Below are positions 49,470 to 58,711 of a stretch of 64,000 nucleotides of DNA, one piece after another. Numbering within the stretch: position 1 is the first letter of the stretch; every line of letters begins with the position of its first letter. The notes under the pieces were generated by a model. That model was not told where the DNA came from. It searched no databases and saw nothing but the letters and a program-made list of their open reading frames with translations. The stretch is from Desulforapulum sp034007745 (GTDB taxonomy: Bacteria > Desulfobacterota > Desulfobacteria > Desulfobacterales > Desulfobacteraceae). A program made the translations under genes and the position numbers. The stretch spans positions 62,001-126,000 of the forward strand of contig JAVEQI010000003.1 of the NCBI GenBank assembly GCA_034007745.1. Direction: 5' to 3'.

Positions 49470-51203
49470 TCAGGCTTTGACTTCCTCATCCCTGAGTACC
49501 CGGCGCAGTACCTTGCCCACGTTGGATACGGGTATATCGTCCCTGAATTCAATACTTCTGGGCCGTTTGTAACCGGCCATATTTTCTTTGCAGAATTCTC
49601 GCATCTCCTCAACGGTCACGGTTGAACCTGGCTTGAGTTTGATGAATGCCTTTACGCTCTCCCCGCTCCGCTGATCAGGAATGCCCACAACGGCAACGAG
49701 TTCAACACTTGGATGGGTGTAGAGGATATCTTCAACATCCCTGGGGTAGACGTTAAAGCCGCCAACAATGATCATATCTTTTTTCCGGTCCGTGATCAGG
49801 ATGTAGCCGTCCTTATCAATGTGGGCAATGTCTCCGGTGAGAAAATAACGACATCCGTCAATATTTCTGAACACCTCTGCGTTGGCGTCGGGGCGATTCC
49901 AGTACCCCTTCATAACCTGGGGACCGCAAACGGCAAGCTCTCCGTCCTCACCCTGGGCGAGTTCCGTCTCGCCTGTGGCGAGATCCATGATTTTAACATG
50001 GGTTCCAGGCAGGGGAAAGCCAATGGAGCCGATTTTTCTCTGCTCCTTGTTGGTGGGGTTGGCGCTTACCACGGGGGCGGTTTCGGTAAGTCCATAGCCC
50101 TCAAAGATGGTAGCCCCGGTTTTATTTTCAAACTGCCTGCACACATCCGGGGGAAGGGGCGCTCCGCCTGAAAAGCATCCGATGATGGAGGTTAGATCGT
50201 ACTTATCTATATCCCTGTGGTTGGTAAAGGCAACAAAAATGGTGGGAACGGCCGGCATGACTGTGGGCCTGTATTTTTGAACGGCCTTGAGAACCTCGGT
50301 AAACGGGGGGGTTCCGGCCCTGGGGTCAGGGATGCATATGAGTTTGCTTCCCGAAAGTGGGGCTGAAAGCATGGCACAGGTGATGCCGAAGCTGTGATAC
50401 CAGGGAAGGACTCCAAGGTAGGTGTGAAATCCGCCTTTTCTGATTCTTTCGGCAGGCTTGCCCTTTTCATGGACAAAACGGGCATACTCGTCCAGGGCCA
50501 TGACATCGTAGGTGAAGTTTGTGTGGGTGAGCTCGGCTCCCTTTGGGACACCCGTGGTGCCGCCTGTGTAGAGCATTACTGCCGTATCGTTCTCGGGATC
50601 GATGGAGATTTTTGGGGGATTAGGGCTTGAAGAGGCAATCATGTCGTCAAACATGATATGGCCGGGTTCGTGGCTGTCGGCCTTGGGGATTTTTCCAAGC
50701 AGGGATCCGATAAATCCTTTGAGTTTCGGCAGGTAGGATTTGATGTTGCACACGACCACAGTTTCAATCTCTGTTCCCTTGATGGCCTGGACCGTATTCG
50801 GGTAAAATACGGGGTGGTCCATGCAGAATACCATTTTTGACTCGGAATCGTTCAACTGGTGGTTGAGTTCGTTTGCTGTGTATATTGGGTTGCAGTTGAC
50901 GCAGCAGGCACCTGCCTTGAGAATACCGAAGAAAATTTCTGGGAAATGGGGCAGGTTAGGCAGGAAGATAGCTACCTTGTCGCCCTTTTTGATTCCTTTT
51001 TTTACGAGAAAGCTGGCTATCCTGTCCGACGTATCCTTTACCTGGGCATAGGTCTTTGTGGCGCCGTTAAAAATGGTGAAAACATTGTCCGGAGTTTTTT
51101 TTGCATAATCATCAAGAATTTTGAACAGCGGAAAATTGTAGTCGGGAACAGTTGTGGCAACTCCTTTGGGCCAGAAAGGGGTCTTCCATGTTGGTGTGTC
51201 CAT
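49470..51203 (-). CDS. Long-chain acyl-CoA ligase, FadD-like, copy 2
   Basis: The 577-residue paralogue of the previous gene keeps the same motifs (MLYTGGTTGVPKGAELTH, YGLTETAPVV, YFLTGDIAHIDKDGY, NVGKVLRRVLRDEE). N-terminal PTWKTPFWPKGV corresponds to KWETPFWPEGV in copy 1. Conservation of the ATP and CoA sites with variation in the acyl-binding half suggests different chain-length preferences. GGAGAGA is the Shine-Dalgarno sequence. It begins 26 bp after glnE on the same strand, so it may share part of the glnE transcript. Confidence 0.93.
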   Translation of the reverse strand: MDTPTWKTPFWPKGVATTVPDYNFPLFKILDDYAKKTPDNVFTIFNGATKTYAQVKDTSDRIASFLVKKGIKKGDKVAIFLPNLPHFPEIFFGILKAGACCVNCNPIYTANELNHQLNDSESKMVFCMDHPVFYPNTVQAIKGTEIETVVVCNIKSYLPKLKGFIGSLLGKIPKADSHEPGHIMFDDMIASSSPNPPKISIDPENDTAVMLYTGGTTGVPKGAELTHTNFTYDVMALDEYARFVHEKGKPAERIRKGGFHTYLGVLPWYHSFGITCAMLSAPLSGSKLICIPDPRAGTPPFTEVLKAVQKYRPTVMPAVPTIFVAFTNHRDIDKYDLTSIIGCFSGGAPLPPDVCRQFENKTGATIFEGYGLTETAPVVSANPTNKEQRKIGSIGFPLPGTHVKIMDLATGETELAQGEDGELAVCGPQVMKGYWNRPDANAEVFRNIDGCRYFLTGDIAHIDKDGYILITDRKKDMIIVGGFNVYPRDVEDILYTHPSVELVAVVGIPDQRSGESVKAFIKLKPGSTVTVEEMREFCKENMAGYKRPRSIEFRDDIPVSNVGKVLRRVLRDEEVKA

Positions 51204-51229
51204 CGTCTCTCTCCTTTTCGTTCAGGTCC

Positions 51230-54112
51230 TTATGGCTTAAAGATCTCCTTATAAATTTCGAAGACCCGCTCTTTAATTTTAGAAAAATGATCCGACAGCT
51301 TTGTCTCCTGCTCCTCCTTGAGGTCAAGCCTGTGGATCGCCCGTCGCTGGACAAGATATGCCTGTTTTACCTCTTCAGCCTTGGTCTGGGTCAATATCTT
51401 TTCCCGGGCAAGGGTCTCTATCAGGCGTACATTGTCGGTCCAGCGGGTGAGTTCTGGGTGGTCATGGCTATGCCTTAAAACCAAATATTGAACCAGGAAT
51501 TCAATGTCAACTATGCCGCCCCTCTCCTGCTTGAGGTCCATAACTCCTGGTTTGAGATGTTTTTCACGCAGGCGTTCTCTCATCTCGTTTACCTCTTTTT
51601 TCAGGGCTTGCTCATCCCTTTCGGCCCTGAGTGCCTTATCCCTTATTCTGATGAAACGACTCTTAAGTTCAGGGTCGCCGGCCAGGGGTCTTGCCCGGAC
51701 AATGGCCTGGATTTCCCAGGTCCAGGCTTGGTTGCCTATGTACTCTTCAAAGACGTTTATTTCGCTTACGATCATTCCGGACAGGCCCGAGGGTCTCAGT
51801 CGCATATCTGTTTCGTACAGGGTTCCGGCGGCGGTGTGAACGGTAAGGGCGTGGATGATTCTCTGACCCAGCATCGAGTAAAAACGTATGTTTTCTATCT
51901 CTTTTCTTCCCCCCAGGGTGGTGCCCTCTTCTCCTGAATGGATAAACACAAGGTCGAGGTCTGACCTGTATCCAAGTTCTATCCCCCCGAGTTTTCCATA
52001 GGCAATGGCTGCAAAGCCGGGAAAATTTGACCCGTTCCTCTGAACACCCGATGGGGTTCCGTATTTTTCTGCAATCTGATCCCATGCGATTTTGATTACC
52101 CATTCAAGAACGGTTTCAGCGATATGGGTAAGAGTGTCGCTCACCTTCATCAGGGGATAATCCCTGCTTATGTCTGCAACGGCTGTCCTCAGGGTGTTTG
52201 TGTGCCGGAAAATGCAGAGTTCTTCGATTTGAAACTCTGCATCCCCTAAAGGTATCTGGGACATTCTGTGTTCAAGTTCAATTCCTAGTTCTTCTTTGGT
52301 GGGCAGGGCCTGGTCCTTGTCAGGGCCCAGGAGTTCGTCCAGAAGAGCTGGGTGCTTTGATACAAAGTCGATTATCCAGGGGCTTTCAGCGGCAAGGCCC
52401 GCAAGCTGGTCAAGCACCTCAGGTTTTTCAAGGAGAAGGGAAATGTAGCAGGTGCGTCGTTCGATGGTGATAACAAGATCCACAAGCCTTGAGAGAACTG
52501 TTTCAGCCGAATCCTGCTCCCCGGCTTTTTGGATGATTCTTGGAACAAGCCTGTTAAGGCGTTCCCGGCCGTTGGCCGTAAGTCGCTGGGTATTGGGATT
52601 TCTCTCCAGGGATTTCAGCAGGCTGATGACTTTTTTCGGATCTTTAAATCCAGGTAGGGTATTAAGGGGAATGTTGTCGCCCTGGGGCTCCCAGAGCTGG
52701 GGGTCATTTATATTTTGCCAAAGATAGCTGAACTGGTTTGTCCGGTCTTGTTTTTTATCCTTCTCTTCCACGAGGAGATAGTTGAAGTGGATCTGCACGA
52801 TCCGCCTGTGTCGGTCGAGCTCATGGACAAACAGGTCCCAGGTGTTAAAATTCATGGACAGGGCAAGGCGCAATCGGTCGGTTGAACCCCGGGGAAGATC
52901 GTGGGTCTGGAGATCTCCATACTCCTGGAGTCTGTGCTCAACCTTTCGTAAAAAATGATAGGCATCGGTCAATTCCTTTCGGGTTCCATCGTCAATAGAG
53001 GTCTGCTGGTTGAGCAGGGCCAGCACCTTAAGGATTTTTCGTTCCTGGAATTCAGGCTCCACCCCTCCCCGGATCAGCTGGAACAGCTGGCCGAAAAACT
53101 CAATTTCCCGGATGCCCCCCGGTCCTATCTTGATGTTATGTTTGAATTTTTTGTCTCGTATCTGAAGGGAAATTCTTCGTTTCATATCCCGGAAGGATTC
53201 AAAACTGCCGTAGTCCAGGTAGCGCCGGTAGATAAAGGGGTTGAGGGCCGCAAGGAGCCGGTTGCCCGCCTCGATGTCTCCAGCAACGGGTCTTGCCTTG
53301 ATCAGGGCATAGCGTTCCCATTCCCTGCCCTGGGTCTGGTAATAATTGACCATGGAGTCAAAACTGGTTACCAGGGGACCGGTTGTCCCAAATGGCCGTA
53401 ACCTTGTATCGACTCGGAAGATGGTGGCTTCAGCCATGGTTGAATCAAACATCCGTAAAAAATTCCTGCACAGCCTTGTGAAAAATTCTTCGTTGGTATG
53501 GCTTCGTCCGCCACCAGTAGTAACTCCCTCCCATGGATAGGCAAAGATCAGGTCTATGTCCGATGAGAAGTTCAGCTCCCGGGCTCCGAGTTTCCCCATG
53601 CCAAGGACGATTATTCTTTGCTTTGAACCCTGACTGTTCATTGGGGTTCCGTAGGTGGAACAAAGTTCACCATAGAGAATAGTAAAAGTTTTGTCAATAC
53701 AAGCTTGGGCAAGGTCCGATAGATCACCTGTGGTCTGTTCCAGGGTGGCCTTTTCGTTTAAATCCTGCCATGCGATTCTTATCATTTCTCGCTGGCGAAT
53801 ACGGAGGAGAATCTCCTTGAAATTTTCCCTGGTGGTGGTTTCGGTGATGTTTTGCTGGAGCTTTGCACCGTACTCCCCCGGTCCATAGGCTCGTTCAAGA
53901 TCCTTTGATTCAATCAGATCCATCAGGATTTCGGGGTGGCGGGTGGCGGTTGTTGCGATGAACTCACTGAAGAGTAAGGCCCGGTCAAGATCTCTTTTAA
54001 AGCTTTGCTCCCGGGGCAGAATAAATCCCCTTAGATTGAGTTGTGCCCCAAGAAGGGCATGCCTGTCCCTGAGCTGTTTGGCCAGTGGTCGAGAGAGTTT
54101 TTCAGGGTCCAT
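51230..54112 (-). CDS. glnE: Glutamine synthetase adenylyltransferase/adenylyl-removing enzyme
   Basis: GlnE adenylylates glutamine synthetase when nitrogen is plentiful and removes AMP when it is scarce. The 960-residue protein has both nucleotidyltransferase domains: N-terminal GMGKLGARELNFSSDIDLIFAYP (AR) and C-terminal AYGKLGGIELGYRSDLDLVFIHSGEEG (AT), each with the G-S/R-D-x-D metal motif. The length fits the family (940-990). Neither glnA nor glnB is in the window. It is divergent from carA, and the 230-bp gap should contain both promoters. Confidence 0.95.
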   Translation of the reverse strand: MDPEKLSRPLAKQLRDRHALLGAQLNLRGFILPREQSFKRDLDRALLFSEFIATTATRHPEILMDLIESKDLERAYGPGEYGAKLQQNITETTTRENFKEILLRIRQREMIRIAWQDLNEKATLEQTTGDLSDLAQACIDKTFTILYGELCSTYGTPMNSQGSKQRIIVLGMGKLGARELNFSSDIDLIFAYPWEGVTTGGGRSHTNEEFFTRLCRNFLRMFDSTMAEATIFRVDTRLRPFGTTGPLVTSFDSMVNYYQTQGREWERYALIKARPVAGDIEAGNRLLAALNPFIYRRYLDYGSFESFRDMKRRISLQIRDKKFKHNIKIGPGGIREIEFFGQLFQLIRGGVEPEFQERKILKVLALLNQQTSIDDGTRKELTDAYHFLRKVEHRLQEYGDLQTHDLPRGSTDRLRLALSMNFNTWDLFVHELDRHRRIVQIHFNYLLVEEKDKKQDRTNQFSYLWQNINDPQLWEPQGDNIPLNTLPGFKDPKKVISLLKSLERNPNTQRLTANGRERLNRLVPRIIQKAGEQDSAETVLSRLVDLVITIERRTCYISLLLEKPEVLDQLAGLAAESPWIIDFVSKHPALLDELLGPDKDQALPTKEELGIELEHRMSQIPLGDAEFQIEELCIFRHTNTLRTAVADISRDYPLMKVSDTLTHIAETVLEWVIKIAWDQIAEKYGTPSGVQRNGSNFPGFAAIAYGKLGGIELGYRSDLDLVFIHSGEEGTTLGGRKEIENIRFYSMLGQRIIHALTVHTAAGTLYETDMRLRPSGLSGMIVSEINVFEEYIGNQAWTWEIQAIVRARPLAGDPELKSRFIRIRDKALRAERDEQALKKEVNEMRERLREKHLKPGVMDLKQERGGIVDIEFLVQYLVLRHSHDHPELTRWTDNVRLIETLAREKILTQTKAEEVKQAYLVQRRAIHRLDLKEEQETKLSDHFSKIKERVFEIYKEIFKP

Positions 54113-54218
54113 ATTTATTCTCTTTTAACAAAACTATTGAAAAAATTGCTTGTTTTTCATATGGTAAGCGGATTTATATATTGCTTAAACTGCCGAAAAT
54201 GACAAGGATAAAAAGAGC

Positions 54219-54350
54219 ATGTGCCGTCTGTTTACACTTACAAGCAAGGATCCACTCTCTCCCATGGAAGCGATCAAGGCCCTTAATGTCGGGTGCATGA
54301 TCAATAACCCCTATACAGGAGGTGGCAATTTTCTGCCACAAAATTTATGA
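54219..54350 (+). pseudogene. Truncated class II glutamine amidotransferase N-terminus upstream of carA
   Basis: A 43-codon frame begins MCRLFTLTSKDPLSPMEAIK, the start of the class II glutaminase found in archaeal-type glutamate synthase small subunits (Cys2 is the nucleophile). After ALN the similarity stops and 19 unrelated residues follow. The TGA overlaps the carA ATG as ATGA. It is either a remnant of a deleted gene or a leader peptide that couples translation of carA. Confidence 0.65.
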
Positions 54351-55480
54351 AAGCATTACTGGCACTTGAGGACGGCAGGACATTTCCCTGTCGCAGCTTT
54401 ACCGGTCCTGGGGAGGCTTCGGGCGAGGTGGTGTTCAACACCAGCATGACCGGATACCAGGAAATTTTAACCGATCCCTCCTACTTTGGGCAGATGGTGA
54501 CCATGACCTATCCCATGATCGGAAGTTACGGGGTCTGCCCCGAGGACATGGAATCTGACCGAATCCAGGCAAGGGCAATCATCGTTCGGGAGTACGTGGA
54601 TTATCCAAGCAACTGGCGATCCACCGGCACCCTGGCCGATTTTCTGAAAAAAGAGGGGGTTCTGGGTGTCGAGGCCCTTGATACACGAGCTCTGACCCGC
54701 CACATCCGGAACAGGGGAGCCATGGGCGCAGTAATTTCCACCATTGATCTTGATCCGGCAACCCTTGTTGCCAAGGCAAAGAAAGTGGCCCCCACTATGG
54801 GATGCGATCTTGTGCAGAATGTGACCACTCAGTTTCCCTATTTCTGGCGGGACAACAAACCGGTCCATGTTGCAAAAAACGCTGTGCTGGACCCTTCCAT
54901 CTGGAGGTTCGGCCAGGAAAAAAAACGGGTCGTTGCCCTTGATTTCGGGATAAAGTACAATATCATCCGATGCCTTGAGGCAGCCGGGTGTGAGGTGCTG
55001 GTGCTGCCGGCCTCAACCCAATCCCGTATCATCAAGGCCCTTGAGCCCGACGGCGTTTTCCTTTCCAACGGTCCCGGGGATCCTGAGTCTCTATCCTATG
55101 CGGTTGAAACCATCCGGGAGATCCTGGGATTCAAACCCATGTTCGGCATCTGCCTTGGCATGCAGCTCATGGGGCTTGCCATGGGGGCCAGGACCCACAA
55201 GATAAAATTTGGCCACAGGGGGGGAAATCAGCCGGTGAAGAACTTTGCCACCAACCGGGTGGAGATTACTGTCCAGAATCACGGGTTTGCTGTTGATATC
55301 AACACCCTTGGAGATAAGGGGGGAGTCATGACCCACATCAATTTGAACGAAAGTTCCCTTGAGGGGATCAAGAACGAATCCCTCAAGGTTTTTTCCGTTC
55401 AGTACCATCCGGAGGCATCCCCCGGCCCCCATGACGCAGCCTATCTCTTTAACCAGTTCGCAGCAATGATGGAAAAATAA
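54347..55480 (+). CDS. carA: Carbamoyl-phosphate synthase small subunit
   Basis: CarA provides ammonia from glutamine for carbamoyl phosphate synthesis. The 377-residue protein has the N-terminal CarA domain (LALEDGRTFPCRSF, GEVVFNTSMTGYQEILTDPSYFGQ) and a class I amidotransferase with SNGPGDPES, nucleophile cysteine in GICLGMQLMG and the catalytic histidine-glutamate in VQYHPEASPGP. The strong AGGAGGT is 24 bases from the ATG, separated by a small hairpin. carB starts 5 bp after its stop. Confidence 0.96.
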   Translation: MKALLALEDGRTFPCRSFTGPGEASGEVVFNTSMTGYQEILTDPSYFGQMVTMTYPMIGSYGVCPEDMESDRIQARAIIVREYVDYPSNWRSTGTLADFLKKEGVLGVEALDTRALTRHIRNRGAMGAVISTIDLDPATLVAKAKKVAPTMGCDLVQNVTTQFPYFWRDNKPVHVAKNAVLDPSIWRFGQEKKRVVALDFGIKYNIIRCLEAAGCEVLVLPASTQSRIIKALEPDGVFLSNGPGDPESLSYAVETIREILGFKPMFGICLGMQLMGLAMGARTHKIKFGHRGGNQPVKNFATNRVEITVQNHGFAVDINTLGDKGGVMTHINLNESSLEGIKNESLKVFSVQYHPEASPGPHDAAYLFNQFAAMMEK

Positions 55481-55485
55481 GTAAA

Positions 55486-58400
55486 ATGCCAAAACGAACC
55501 GACATACATAAAATTCTGATCATCGGAGCAGGCCCCATCATCATCAGCCAGGGGTGTGAGTTTGACTATTCGGGCACCCAGGCGTGCAAGGCCCTGAAGG
55601 AGGAGGGTTACGAGGTGATCCTGGTCAACTCTAACCCTGCCACCATCATGACTGATCCTGAAACTGCGGATCGAACCTACATCGAACCGATTACCCCGGA
55701 AACCGTTGCAAAGATCATCGAGCTTGAGCGGCCCGACGCTCTTTTGCCCACCCTGGGCGGCCAGACCGGACTGAACACGGCCGTGAAGGTAGCCAATATG
55801 GGCATTCTCGAACGCTTCAATGTGGAGATGATCGGGGCGTCCCTTGAGGCCATCAACAAGGCCGAGGACCGGGAATTGTTCCGCAACGCCATGAACAAGA
55901 TCGGCCTGAGGATTCCCGAGAGCGGGTTTGCCCATAACATGGCCGAGGTGGAAGAGATTGCCCAGAGGCTGGGGTTCCCCGTTATTGTGCGACCAAGCTT
56001 TACCCTGGGCGGAACCGGCGGCGGGGTGGCCTACAACTCCGAGGAGCTTGCAGATCTTGCCAAGACCGGCCTTGATGCAAGCTTTGTCACCCAGGTGATG
56101 CTCGAAGAATCGGTGCTGGGCTGGAAGGAGTACGAGCTTGAGGTGATGCGGGACCATGCCGGTAACGTGGTGATCGTCTGTTCCATCGAGAACTTCGACG
56201 CCATGGGGGTTCATACAGGCGACAGCATTACCGTTGCCCCTGCCCAGACCCTGTCCGACAAGGAGTACCAGGTTTTGAGGAACGCCTCCATCGCCATCAT
56301 GCGGGAGATAGGGGTGGATACGGGAGGCTCCAACGTTCAGTTTGCCATCAACCCGGCCAACGGAGAAATGATCGTCGTGGAGATGAACCCAAGGGTGTCA
56401 AGGAGTTCGGCCCTTGCTTCTAAGGCAACCGGCTTTCCCATTGCAAAGATTGCGGCAAAGCTCGCCGTGGGCTATACCCTTGATGAAATCACCAACGACA
56501 TCACGGGCCAGACCCTTGCCTGCTTTGAACCCTCCATCGACTATTGCGTTGTAAAGATACCCCGCTGGACCTTTGAGAAGTTTCCCGAGACTGACGATAT
56601 CCTGACCACGTCCATGAAGAGCGTTGGCGAGACCATGAGCATAGGTCGGACCTTTAAGGAGGCCCTCCAGAAGGGGCTTCGATCCCTTGAAATCGGCCGT
56701 TTCGGGTTTGGGGCGGACGGTAAAGATCCACTTCCCGGATCGGTTTCCCGCACCGAGCTTGAGTACCTTCTCGCCACCCCTAACTCCCAGCGGATCTTTT
56801 ACATCAGGCACGCCCTTGAAAACGGCATGGATATAGGGACCATAAATTCCCTCACATCCATCGATCCCTGGTTTCTTGTCCAGATGAAGCAGATGGTGGA
56901 ATTTGAAAAGACCATCATCCTTGCAGGGCAGGAGATCCCCAAGGAGATGCTCAAAAAGGCAAAGAGGTGGGGTTATTCCGACCGCCAGCTCTCCCATCTC
57001 ACAGGGGTGGGAGAGGAGAAAATCGAAAAACAGCGAAAGCGCCTTGGCATAGTCCCCGTGTACAAGCTTGTGGATACCTGTGCGGGGGAATTCCGGGCAG
57101 TTACTCCCTATTACTACTCCACCTATGAGGATGAGTGTGAGGCAAGGGTCTCAGACCGGAAAAAGGTGATGATCCTTGGCGGCGGACCCAACCGCATCGG
57201 TCAGGGCATCGAATTTGATTATTGTTGCGTCCATGCAGCATTTGCCCTCAAAGAAGAGGGGGTGGAAAGCATCATGGTCAACTCAAATCCCGAAACAGTG
57301 AGTACTGATTATGACACCTCGGACAAGCTCTACTTCGAGCCGCTGACAAAAGAAGATGTGCTTCACATCGTGGAAAAGGAGAAACCATTCGGGGTTATTG
57401 TCCAGTTTGGTGGTCAGACTCCTTTAAACCTTGCCATGGATCTTGAACGGGCCGGGGTTCCCATCATCGGCACAAGTCCCGACAGCATCGACCGGGCCGA
57501 AGACAGGGATCGCTTCCAGGCCATGCTCGACAAGCTCGGCATTGCCCAGCCAGCCAACGGTATTGCCACCAATATCAACGAGGCCCATGCCGTCGCCGAA
57601 AAAATAGGTTATCCCGTTATGGTGAGGCCTTCCTTTGTCCTTGGGGGGAGGGCCATGAAGATAGTTTACGACCGTTCGGCCCTTGAAGAATTTTTTAACC
57701 TTGCCGTGCTGGCATCCCCGGACCATCCGGTTCTTATTGATCAGTTCCTCGAGGATGCCTTTGAGCTTGACGTGGACGCCATTTCAGACGGGGAAAATAC
57801 CGTGATCGGTGGCATGATGGAGCATATTGAGGAGGCAGGAATCCATTCCGGGGATTCCGCCTGTGTGCTTCCCCCCTATTCGATCTCAGACGAGCACATT
57901 GACGAGATGACAAGGGCGGCCAAGGCCATTGCAAAGGAACTCAAGGTCAAGGGTTTGATGAACATCCAGTTCGGCATCATGGACGATAAGGTTTACGTGA
58001 TCGAGGTCAACCCCAGGGCGTCACGAACCGTTCCCTTTGTGAGCAAGGCCACCGGGATTCCCCTGGCAAAGCTCGCAACCAAGGTCATGCTGGGGAAAAC
58101 CCTGCCCGAACTTGGGATCACAGAACAGGCTATACCGGTTCATTATTCGGTAAAAGAGGCTGTGATGCCCTTTGACCGTTTCGCCAAGGTTGACCCGGTC
58201 CTGGGGCCTGAGATGAAATCAACGGGCGAGGTCATGGGTATTGACATGGATCTCGGGGCTGCGGTTGCAAAGGCCCAGCTTGGTGCGGGTCAGAATCTGC
58301 CCACGGAGGGCAGCGTATTCATCAGTGTTCAGGACAGTGATAAACGTTCGGCCCTGTCCGTGGCAAAGGATTTTTACGACATGGGTTTCGCCCTGGCAGC

Positions 58401-58710
58401 CACCCGGGGAACGGCGGTTTTTCTTGAGGAAAATGCCATCCCGGCAAAGGTGATTGAAAAGGTGTCGGCGGGCAGGCCCAATGTGGTGGATGCCATCAAG
58501 AACAACGAAATTCAGCTGATTCTCAACACCGGTGCCAGCAGCCAGACTAAGGCCGACGGTTATGCCATAAGAAGGTCTGCCATCCGGTACAAGGTCCCCT
58601 ATGCAACGACAACCGACGGCGCCCGCGCCATTTGCCAGGCCATCCAGGCCCTTAAAAGGGAGAGTCTTACGGTCAAGGCCCTCCAGGAATATCACAGAAA
58701 GGTGAATTAA
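55486..58710 (+). CDS. carB: Carbamoyl-phosphate synthase large subunit
   Basis: The 1074-residue subunit has two homologous halves, each with a pre-ATP-grasp and ATP-grasp module: GAGPIIISQGCEFDYSGTQACKAL near the start and GGGPNRIGQGIEFDYCCVHAA near 565, with ATP-site stretches VIVRPSFTLGG and VMVRPSFVLGG. The C-terminal MGS-like allosteric domain follows (about 935-1074, TRGTAVFLEENAIPAK, NTG, TTDGARAI). Together with CarA it feeds pyrimidine and arginine synthesis. purF begins 1 bp after its stop. Confidence 0.97.
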   Translation: MPKRTDIHKILIIGAGPIIISQGCEFDYSGTQACKALKEEGYEVILVNSNPATIMTDPETADRTYIEPITPETVAKIIELERPDALLPTLGGQTGLNTAVKVANMGILERFNVEMIGASLEAINKAEDRELFRNAMNKIGLRIPESGFAHNMAEVEEIAQRLGFPVIVRPSFTLGGTGGGVAYNSEELADLAKTGLDASFVTQVMLEESVLGWKEYELEVMRDHAGNVVIVCSIENFDAMGVHTGDSITVAPAQTLSDKEYQVLRNASIAIMREIGVDTGGSNVQFAINPANGEMIVVEMNPRVSRSSALASKATGFPIAKIAAKLAVGYTLDEITNDITGQTLACFEPSIDYCVVKIPRWTFEKFPETDDILTTSMKSVGETMSIGRTFKEALQKGLRSLEIGRFGFGADGKDPLPGSVSRTELEYLLATPNSQRIFYIRHALENGMDIGTINSLTSIDPWFLVQMKQMVEFEKTIILAGQEIPKEMLKKAKRWGYSDRQLSHLTGVGEEKIEKQRKRLGIVPVYKLVDTCAGEFRAVTPYYYSTYEDECEARVSDRKKVMILGGGPNRIGQGIEFDYCCVHAAFALKEEGVESIMVNSNPETVSTDYDTSDKLYFEPLTKEDVLHIVEKEKPFGVIVQFGGQTPLNLAMDLERAGVPIIGTSPDSIDRAEDRDRFQAMLDKLGIAQPANGIATNINEAHAVAEKIGYPVMVRPSFVLGGRAMKIVYDRSALEEFFNLAVLASPDHPVLIDQFLEDAFELDVDAISDGENTVIGGMMEHIEEAGIHSGDSACVLPPYSISDEHIDEMTRAAKAIAKELKVKGLMNIQFGIMDDKVYVIEVNPRASRTVPFVSKATGIPLAKLATKVMLGKTLPELGITEQAIPVHYSVKEAVMPFDRFAKVDPVLGPEMKSTGEVMGIDMDLGAAVAKAQLGAGQNLPTEGSVFISVQDSDKRSALSVAKDFYDMGFALAATRGTAVFLEENAIPAKVIEKVSAGRPNVVDAIKNNEIQLILNTGASSQTKADGYAIRRSAIRYKVPYATTTDGARAICQAIQALKRESLTVKALQEYHRKVN

Positions 58711-58711
58711 G

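Noticed and set aside
47652..51203. Tandem acyl-CoA ligases as an assembly duplication
   Set aside because: The copies differ at many residues throughout and have different spacers, so they are true paralogues.
55441..56214. 257-codon minus-strand frame inside carB
   Set aside because: It is antisense to a confidently identified gene with GC-rich third positions, which commonly opens such frames. It has no recognisable motif.
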